Made by a program: the position numbers and the translations under genes. The notes under the pieces were generated by a model. It was not told the DNA's origin, ran no database searches, and was given only the letters and a program-made list of their open reading frames with translations. Below are positions 1 through 4,967 of a stretch of 5,571 nucleotides of DNA, piece by piece. Each line of letters starts with the position of its first letter. Position 1 is the first letter of the stretch. Source of the DNA: Nitrososphaeraceae archaeon (lineage in GTDB: Archaea; Thermoproteota; Nitrososphaeria; Nitrososphaerales; Nitrososphaeraceae); the NCBI GenBank assembly GCA_029240395.1, contig JAREAJ010000053.1, positions 1 to 5,571 on the forward strand, read 5' to 3'.

Positions 1-430
1 TTGGAGCAACTTTGGAAGAGAGGCAGAATTCGTGGTCGGTCTTTATTTAAGATCAAGAGGCTGGAATATAGAATTATCAAAGGGAAGTCGTGGGGCCGCA
101 GACATTGTTGCTACCAAAAGAAACACAAAATGGATGATCCAGGTAAAATCAAGTTCAGGTATCGTGCATCTAAAGGGATATGAAGTCAAGCGTCTCAAAG
201 AGGCGGCGGAGAGAAATGATGGTCTAGCGGTTATTGCCACTTTACAACCCGCGGAAATTGTGCTTCCGTTATCTGAGATAGATGCCGCCCAAGATAAATC
301 AATGAAGGACAAAAAAAGGGATGGCTACTATAAACAAGGTACAGCGCGCCTGGGAAATTATGCTATTGTATTTTATTCTCTTAGCAACTGGAAAAAGATA
401 TTGCCTAGCCCAGCAAAAAGGTCTGACTAA
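1..430 (+). CDS. PD-(D/E)XK nuclease-fold protein, Holliday-junction-resolvase/Mrr-like (5' end missing)
   Basis: The reading frame is open from base 2 to the TAA at 428-430, giving 142 visible residues. The true start lies left of the window. A GTG at 32 is in frame, but starting there would cut off the conserved GREAEF segment, so I treat that GTG as internal. The visible N-terminus matches the archaeal resolvase/restriction-endonuclease core: an acidic helix (Glu7, Glu9 of the visible part), then KGSRGAADIVA with Asp34, then WMIQVKSS with Gln47 and Lys49. Together these give the D...QxK form of the PD-(D/E)XK metal site, as in Mrr-type endonucleases; Hjc resolvases usually have ExK. The rest is a short alpha/beta segment and a basic C-terminus. 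By family it should bind or cut DNA, possibly branched or damaged DNA; the substrate cannot be read from the sequence. No partner gene is adjacent on the visible side: the next gene starts 131 bp downstream behind its own promoter. Fold is fairly secure; exact family and function are not. Confidence 0.72.
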   Translation, partial: WSNFGREAEFVVGLYLRSRGWNIELSKGSRGAADIVATKRNTKWMIQVKSSSGIVHLKGYEVKRLKEAAERNDGLAVIATLQPAEIVLPLSEIDAAQDKSMKDKKRDGYYKQGTARLGNYAIVFYSLSNWKKILPSPAKRSD

Positions 431-561
431 TATATCCGGTTTAAACACGTAATTCTATGTACCTCATTTTAGAAAACTTGTTACAAAAAGAAGAGATAGA
501 TACTCCTCGTACATATGAAATTTTTTTATATCCCTAACAGTCATTATCCCATCTGGAGAAG
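431..561. other. Intergenic gap between nuclease and membrane protein genes
   Basis: This stretch is AT-rich and holds no credible reading frame. The first part (431-480) must contain the 3' end signal of the nuclease transcript, but I see only a short T4 at 467-470 and no clear hairpin. A GTTTAAAC palindrome lies at about 439-446; it is short enough to be chance. The last 40 bp contain the TATA box of the next gene. Confidence 0.5.
521..532 (+). promoter_or_regulatory. Archaeal TATA box for the membrane protein gene
   Basis: A T-run ending in TTTATA (525-530) is preceded by the A-rich GAAA, which could act as a BRE. Counting about 25-27 nt downstream puts the transcript start near 552-555. 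That would leave a leader of roughly 8 nt before the ATG at 562, possibly including the GGAG at 555-558. The placement is inferred from spacing alone. Confidence 0.5.
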
Positions 562-1128
562 ATGCACTCACAGACGCTGGAGGGAAAAGAGGAAGCAAGA
601 ACAAGATGGATTTTTCTTTCGATTTTTTATTGTTGCGCAATAATCATGGCAGCTATTACTTTCTATTCTTTGTATGTTAGCATAGGCGAATACATTAAAA
701 CCGGGCGTGTTGTTATTGGTGAAGTTCTTGTGAATACGGAGTTCCCCACCCAGGGGCTAGCAAAACTTGTTACCTATCTTATGATTGTATCAGTCGTAGG
801 ATGGTATTGTGTAACTAGACTCGGTGGAGAGAAAGTCAAAGATATCCCACCATCAATAAAATCTATTCTGCAGCTAATTGTTCTCGCTATAGCAGTAATC
901 GCGCTCTACGAATTCATTTACAATTTCATTATTTGGAGTTCACTCATCACAGCTGATGCCATGAAAGGGATAATTAGACTTGACGATTTAAATTTACCAT
1001 ATCCAAATCCAGAGACACCATGGAACTTAGTATTTGCAACTAAGATGTCATTGTCAGCATTTCTTATCTCTGCGCACGGCTTTTACATAATGTCAAAGCC
1101 AAGCTCGAAAAATACAGGTTTAAAATAA
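562..1128 (+). CDS. Conserved-looking four-helix membrane protein, function unknown
   Basis: This 188-residue protein has four hydrophobic segments, at about residues 17-41, 67-86, 102-129 and 155-177. Basic residues cluster in the N-terminal tail (KEEARTR), in the 87-101 loop (RLGGEKVKDIPPSIK) and in the C-terminal tail (SKPSSKNTGLK). By the positive-inside rule, N- and C-termini are therefore cytoplasmic. Two external loops of about 25 residues remain; the second has a Pro/Asn-rich stretch (LNLPYPNPETPW, 143-154). No signal peptide, metal site, nucleotide site or transporter signature is visible. The ATG at 562 is the first start after an in-frame TAA at 535-537, and a GGAG sits 3 nt before it, closer than an ideal Shine-Dalgarno spacing. 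It converges with the M20 peptidase gene and has its own TATA box, so it is probably monocistronic. I do not recognise the family. The gene call itself is firm because frame, hydrophobic pattern and promoter agree. Confidence 0.82.
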   Translation: MHSQTLEGKEEARTRWIFLSIFYCCAIIMAAITFYSLYVSIGEYIKTGRVVIGEVLVNTEFPTQGLAKLVTYLMIVSVVGWYCVTRLGGEKVKDIPPSIKSILQLIVLAIAVIALYEFIYNFIIWSSLITADAMKGIIRLDDLNLPYPNPETPWNLVFATKMSLSAFLISAHGFYIMSKPSSKNTGLK

Positions 1129-1155
1129 GATTGTATTACATATTAACATAGTTAG

Positions 1156-1218
1156 AAAAAACAGCGTAAGTCAAAGTCCTAAAATTCATGGAATTGTAAT
1201 TTACATAATGCATTACAA
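1156..1218. terminator. Likely transcription end region between convergent genes
   Basis: Two genes end here facing each other. On the - strand, A6 at 1156-1161 reads as a T6 tract about 60 nt past the peptidase stop, a form typical of archaeal terminators. An inverted repeat TTGTAAT (1194-1200) / ATTACAA (1212-1218) with an 11-nt loop, and a smaller AATTC/GAATT hairpin (1183-1195), could help on either strand. No T tract of note follows the + strand gene. Confidence 0.35.
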
Positions 1219-1220
1219 AA

Positions 1221-2624
1221 CTATCCCGATTTGGCAAACTTTTCTATGATATTACATATACATTTTGTGGCATTATTCAAGAGATCTATTCTTGCAAATT
1301 CATTCGGTGAATGTATTTTTGCATATACATATGTGCTCCCTACTGATACACAAGGGCTTTTGAGAGCCTCAATAAATGGATGCATAGGCCCGGTGCCGGC
1401 CGAAGAGACATTAGTAATTACGGAACCGAAAATTTCTTTGACGGCATTCTGAATGATAGTTGCAAAAGGATCTGTAGCTGACACTCTTGCTGCTGCCTCT
1501 CCATGAATGAACCTGACAGCAACCTCATTTTCCTTAAATCCCTTTTCCTCCAAGTGATTCTTGATACGTTGTAGCTGTTTTTCGGGAATCATGTCGGGTA
1601 CGAGTCTAAAGTCAAGTTTGGCCATAGCTACTGCTGGAAGTACAGTCTTTGCACCTTCACCAATATAGCCAGACAGAAGACCTGCTATGTTACACGTAGA
1701 ATTACCGACTAAGGCCTTCCGAGTTTCGGTCCCGGAAATATTGTTTACAAATTTTTTAATCCCATATTCTTTTCTGAAATATCCTTCATTGAAAGGTTCC
1801 TGCTCAATAAGCGAAATATCCTGAGCTGAAAAATCTCTGACTTCGTTATACCAATCCTTCACCAAAATCCTTCCAGAATTATCTCGCATACTAATCAATG
1901 CCCTAATTAGATTCCAAGCAGGATTTTCAATCAAGACAGCCAAGCTTGAGTGAGCATCTCTTGAAGGTCCCTTTGCTAGGAGCTCGACATACAAGAGACC
2001 TTTCATTCCAAGACTTATAATCGGTCTGTTCATTTCGTCCACATATCCAAATTCCCAAATTATACCATCACATGCAAACAGATTCTTATACTGCTTAAGG
2101 TACTCCAAGATATTATTACTCCCAATCTCTTCCTCTCCTTCCACGACAAACTTTACGTTGCACGGTACATCACCTGTCTTTCTTACAATACACTCTACAG
2201 CCTTTATGCGTGTAATCAACTCACCCTTATCATCTGAGGCACCGCGGCCAAAGACATAATTCCCCTCCACGTCTCCACTATACGGGTCCTTGTCCCATAG
2301 CTCAATTGGATCCTCAGGTTGAACGTCGTAGTGGTTATAAAATAAAATGGTCTTTCCGTTCGGATTTGTTTTAGATTTAACTTCTCCATATACTATGGGA
2401 TTGGCTTTACTATTAAAACCTGGACGATCATCACCAACGCCACGATCAAGATATAATATTTGAGAGTCAATTCCCGCGTCGCCCATAATGTCTGCGACAA
2501 GAGAAGCGCATTCTGTAATTCCTTGGTTTTTTGCAGAAACACTTGGTTGTCTAATCAGCCTCTGAAGGTCTCGTATGAGATTATCCATTTCAGAATCTAC
2601 CGCTCTGGCAATGATCTCATTCAA
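1221..2624 (-). CDS. M20-family metallopeptidase (dipeptidase / ArgE-DapE-CPG2 superfamily)
   Basis: This is a 467-residue cytosolic hydrolase, a normal length for M20 dipeptidases. Motifs in order: QPSVSA (26-31); NHYDVQP with metal ligand His98 and Asp100; GRGASDDKG with bridging Asp131; EGEEEIGS with catalytic base Glu165 and metal ligand Glu166; IIWEFG with Glu191, probably the second-site ligand; lid-domain DAHSS with His225; the GNSTCNIAGLLSGY and AKLDFRLVPDM strands; GTGPMHP (410-416); and YAKIHSPNE with metal ligand His438. The full set implies an active two-metal enzyme (usually Zn, Co or Mn) cleaving a dipeptide or acylated amino acid; substrate is not deducible. The lid motif lacks the usual HSG...GG glycines. 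The start used is TTG (2624-2622), preceded in frame by a TAA. An ATG at codon 13 (455 aa) is the alternative, but family members usually have more residues before QPSVSA, which favours the TTG. The gene is divergent from the acyl-CoA synthetase and has no co-directional neighbour. Confidence 0.93.
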   Translation of the reverse strand: MNEIIARAVDSEMDNLIRDLQRLIRQPSVSAKNQGITECASLVADIMGDAGIDSQILYLDRGVGDDRPGFNSKANPIVYGEVKSKTNPNGKTILFYNHYDVQPEDPIELWDKDPYSGDVEGNYVFGRGASDDKGELITRIKAVECIVRKTGDVPCNVKFVVEGEEEIGSNNILEYLKQYKNLFACDGIIWEFGYVDEMNRPIISLGMKGLLYVELLAKGPSRDAHSSLAVLIENPAWNLIRALISMRDNSGRILVKDWYNEVRDFSAQDISLIEQEPFNEGYFRKEYGIKKFVNNISGTETRKALVGNSTCNIAGLLSGYIGEGAKTVLPAVAMAKLDFRLVPDMIPEKQLQRIKNHLEEKGFKENEVAVRFIHGEAAARVSATDPFATIIQNAVKEIFGSVITNVSSAGTGPMHPFIEALKSPCVSVGSTYVYAKIHSPNEFARIDLLNNATKCICNIIEKFAKSG

Positions 2625-2648
2625 TAACTCAGAGCTTTACATTTTAGA

Positions 2649-2656
2649 TTAAAAGG
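2649..2656 (-). promoter_or_regulatory. Possible TATA box for the M20 peptidase gene
   Basis: Read on the - strand, CCTTTTAA covers 2656-2649. About 26 nt downstream falls at 2624-2626, right at the TTG start, which would make the message nearly leaderless. If the ATG at codon 13 is the true start, the leader would be about 36 nt. No clear Shine-Dalgarno sequence is seen before either start. Confidence 0.35.
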
Positions 2657-2680
2657 CTTTTCTTTTATCTTTTACATCAT

Positions 2681-2698
2681 CCCTGAGGTAAGTCAAGG
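2681..2698. promoter_or_regulatory. Imperfect dyad in divergent promoter region, possible operator
   Basis: CCCTGA (2681-2686) and TCAAGG (2693-2698) are inverted with 5 of 6 positions matching and a 6-nt spacer. The dyad lies between the TATA boxes of two divergent genes and a few bases before a TATA-like stretch. The position suits a repressor or activator site, but dyads this short arise by chance, so this is tentative. Confidence 0.2.
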
Positions 2699-2710
2699 GG
2701 TATAAAGGCA

Positions 2711-2718
2711 TTTATAAG
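2711..2718 (+). promoter_or_regulatory. Archaeal TATA box for the acyl-CoA synthetase gene
   Basis: TTTATAAG is a good archaeal TATA box and is preceded by purine-rich AAAGG as a possible BRE. The expected transcript start is near 2740-2742, just before the TTG at 2745. A second candidate, TATAAAGG at 2701-2708, would start the message near 2730. Under either choice the TTG at 2724 would lie upstream of the transcript, which is why 2745 is preferred as the start codon. Confidence 0.5.
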
Positions 2719-2744
2719 AACTATTGCTTACTTGTTCTATACAC

Positions 2745-4916
2745 TTGGCAACTAGTACTTCCTCTTCACCCTCTTTCCCCTCGACGTCTTCCTCCTCCCT
2801 TAACCCCCCTCTATCGAAGAGCAATTTTCTTGATCCACAATCCATCGCTGTCATAGGGGCATCCGAAAAGCCAGGTGTCGGAAAGGCTATATTTTCCAAC
2901 ATCATTAATGGATATAAGGGAAAGATCTATCCAATCACACCGTCAAACCCCTCTGTATTTGGATTTAAGGCTTACAAGAGTGTCCTTGAGGTTCCGGAAG
3001 AAATTGATCTTGCAGTAATTGCAACTCCGAACAAGATTGTCCCAGCAGTGATGGAGGAAGTAGGCAAGAAAAATATCAAGGGTGTAATTATTGTTTCGGC
3101 GGGATTTAAGGAAGCCGATGAGCAAGGAGCAAAATTAGAAAAGGAAATATCAACTATTAGTAAAAAATATGGCATCAGGATCATAGGTCCCAATTGTCTT
3201 GGCATCATGAGCCTATCACAGCGTAATTTGATGAATGCAACCTTCCTGAAAATCACGCCTAAATTCGGTGGAATCGCTTTGGTTTCACAAAGCGGTGCGA
3301 TATGTGCAGCCACAGTAGAAGATGCAATTGGCCAGGGAATTGGATTTTCAAAAGTAGTTAGCATGGGAAACAAAGTAGACATGGATGAAAATGATATCCT
3401 GGAGTTGCTATCGGAAGATACAGAAACGAAAGTCATCGTGATGTATCTAGAAGATATACATGACGGAAGACGATTTATGGAGATCGCCAAAAGGATAACT
3501 ATACAAAATAAGAAACCAATTATTGTATTAAAGGCGGGTCGAACTCCGGAAGGAGCCAAGGCTGCAATGTCACATACAGGCGCTTTAATGGGATCTGATG
3601 AAATCTATGATTCATTGTTTACCCAATCTGGAGTAATTAGGGTAGATACGATGCAGGATCTATTTGACCTTTCCACCGCTTTTTCAAAGCAACCTATACC
3701 TTCAGATCATGGTGGAGTAGTAATAGTGTCAAATGCCGGGGGACCTGCAATCATTTCTACTGATGCTTGTTCTAAGTACAGGCTAAAAATGGCTGACCTA
3801 TCTTCGTCCATAGAGGCAATTGCCGAAGTCATACCGCCCCATGGCTCAGCGAGAAATCCCGTAGATATAGTAGGCGACGCAGACTATCGCCGTTTTGAAA
3901 AAGTTCTAGCCATAGTACTGTCAAATCAAAATGTTGGGTCCGTGGTTACAATGTGTACACCATCTGCCACTCTGGATTACAATGAATTAGCACGAACAAT
4001 TGTGAAAGCATCAAAGAATAGTGGAAAGACTATGTTAGCCGCACTGATGGGACTCGCCGAAGGAACTGAAAATAAACAAATCCTGTCTGATGGCAATATA
4101 CCACACTTTATGTATGCAGAACCAGCGATTAAAACACTCAACGCGATGTATAGTTATAGGGATTGGTTAGGGTCAGCCAGAGCCAGCCCACGCGAGTTCA
4201 AGGTAGATAAACAAAGGGTAAAAGCACTTTTTGATAATATCACACAACAGGGTCGAAAGAATGTACTCGAGGAAGAAGGTTATGAAGTACTCTCTTCATA
4301 TGGATTCTCTACACCGAGAAGCTTTCTTGGAACCACCGAGGAGGAGTGCACAGGAGCGGCTCGGGATAAAATCGGATATCCAGTTGTGATGAAAATTGTC
4401 TCCCCTGATATTATACATAAATCAGATGCAGGGGGAGTTAAAGTTGGGCTAAAAAATGATAACGAAGTCAGAGCAGCCTTTAAAGAAATATCGAATAATG
4501 CCAAAAAATACAAGTCAAATTCACAGATTAAAGGCATACTTGTGCAGGAGATGATAACATCTGCAAAAGAAATAATTCTTGGCTCAAAAAAAGATCCTTT
4601 ATTCGGGCCACTGATTATGGTCGGTCTGGGAGGCATTTACGTCGAGATTCTTAAAGACGTCGTTTTCAGATTGGCACCTATTGACGAACATGAGGCTGAA
4701 AAAATGGTTGAATCCATAAGGGCAATTAAACTACTAAAAGGTATTAGAGGAGAACCCCCATCGGATCTAGCCGCAGTAGTGGATTGCTTACAGAGATTAT
4801 CACAATTAATAACTGACTTTCCTGAAATAGAAGAATTCGACATAAATCCACTCCTGGTTTTAGAGAGGGGAAAGGGTGTACGTGTGGCAGATGTTCGAAT
4901 AGGGCTTAACAAATGA
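2745..4916 (+). CDS. ADP-forming acyl-CoA synthetase, fused alpha-beta type
   Basis: This enzyme makes an acyl-CoA from an acid, CoA and ATP, releasing ADP and phosphate. It has 723 residues from the TTG at 2745 (730 from the TTG at 2724). Domains in order: CoA-binding Rossmann domain (about 29-156, with VIGASEKPGVGK and IIGPNCLGIMS); succinyl-CoA-ligase-like domain (about 175-313, VSQSGA and SHTGALMGS, whose His277 matches the phosphorylated His of the alpha subunit); a second ligase-like domain (about 322-473, VSNAGGPA, ARNPVDIVG); and an ATP-grasp domain (about 487-721, HKSDAGGV with the beta-subunit His558, GLGGIYVE, FDINPL). All key residues are present. In ammonia-oxidising archaea, relatives of this architecture activate 3-hydroxypropionate or 4-hydroxybutyrate in carbon fixation; a third option is acetate or another organic acid, and the sequence alone does not decide. 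An in-frame TAA at 2715-2717 leaves only the two TTG codons as starts. The first about 27 residues form a Ser/Thr/Pro-rich tail not needed for the fold. Confidence 0.93.
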   Translation: MATSTSSSPSFPSTSSSSLNPPLSKSNFLDPQSIAVIGASEKPGVGKAIFSNIINGYKGKIYPITPSNPSVFGFKAYKSVLEVPEEIDLAVIATPNKIVPAVMEEVGKKNIKGVIIVSAGFKEADEQGAKLEKEISTISKKYGIRIIGPNCLGIMSLSQRNLMNATFLKITPKFGGIALVSQSGAICAATVEDAIGQGIGFSKVVSMGNKVDMDENDILELLSEDTETKVIVMYLEDIHDGRRFMEIAKRITIQNKKPIIVLKAGRTPEGAKAAMSHTGALMGSDEIYDSLFTQSGVIRVDTMQDLFDLSTAFSKQPIPSDHGGVVIVSNAGGPAIISTDACSKYRLKMADLSSSIEAIAEVIPPHGSARNPVDIVGDADYRRFEKVLAIVLSNQNVGSVVTMCTPSATLDYNELARTIVKASKNSGKTMLAALMGLAEGTENKQILSDGNIPHFMYAEPAIKTLNAMYSYRDWLGSARASPREFKVDKQRVKALFDNITQQGRKNVLEEEGYEVLSSYGFSTPRSFLGTTEEECTGAARDKIGYPVVMKIVSPDIIHKSDAGGVKVGLKNDNEVRAAFKEISNNAKKYKSNSQIKGILVQEMITSAKEIILGSKKDPLFGPLIMVGLGGIYVEILKDVVFRLAPIDEHEAEKMVESIRAIKLLKGIRGEPPSDLAAVVDCLQRLSQLITDFPEIEEFDINPLLVLERGKGVRVADVRIGLNK
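2757..2814 (+). repeat. Pyrimidine-rich low-complexity tract encoding a Ser/Thr/Pro tail
   Basis: Nearly all bases on the + strand here are C or T; I count only seven purines between 2761 and 2814. The tract encodes the disordered tail of the acyl-CoA synthetase, with serine written almost wholly as TCN codons. It is not a tandem repeat with a fixed unit. Such tracts can change length by slippage, so the tail may vary between strains. Confidence 0.6.
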
Positions 4917-4929
4917 ATTTACTTGGGAA

Positions 4930-4949
4930 TTATTTTTCTATAAAAATAA
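4930..4949. terminator. Bidirectional AT-rich hairpin terminator between convergent genes
   Basis: TTATTTTT (4930-4937) and AAAAATAA (4942-4949) form a perfect 8-bp inverted repeat around a 4-nt CTAT loop. Each strand presents a T5 run inside the arm, so the element could end transcription from both the acyl-CoA synthetase (stop at 4916) and the gene ending at 4968. Archaeal termination depends mainly on T tracts, which fits; the hairpin may simply reflect T tracts on both strands. Confidence 0.55.
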
Positions 4950-4967
4950 AAACTGGAGTCATGTTCA

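Noticed and set aside
1..183. Reading frame beginning with TTG at base 1, 60 residues, very basic
   Set aside because: It overlaps the nuclease frame that carries clear family motifs, and its own sequence has none.
431..561. Possible small RNA gene in the first intergenic gap
   Set aside because: There is no tRNA-like fold, GC-rich stem or box motif; the gap is AT-rich and explained by a terminator and a promoter.
2724..2744. Upstream TTG at 2724 as start of the acyl-CoA synthetase
   Set aside because: It would add seven residues, but lies upstream of the transcript start predicted from either TATA candidate. It is not excluded if the promoter is further upstream.
2693..2905. 70-residue acidic frame on - under the start of the acyl-CoA synthetase
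   Set aside because: Its Glu-rich run is the antisense reading of the pyrimidine-rich tract, and it overlaps a well-supported gene and its promoter.
2972..3559. 195-residue open frame on - inside the acyl-CoA synthetase
   Set aside because: It is long but lies wholly antisense to a conserved enzyme domain and has no recognisable motif or promoter. It is best explained by codon bias of the sense gene.
4280..4912. Two open frames on - opposite the ATP-grasp domain
   Set aside because: Both are antisense shadows of a conserved coding region with no motifs of their own.
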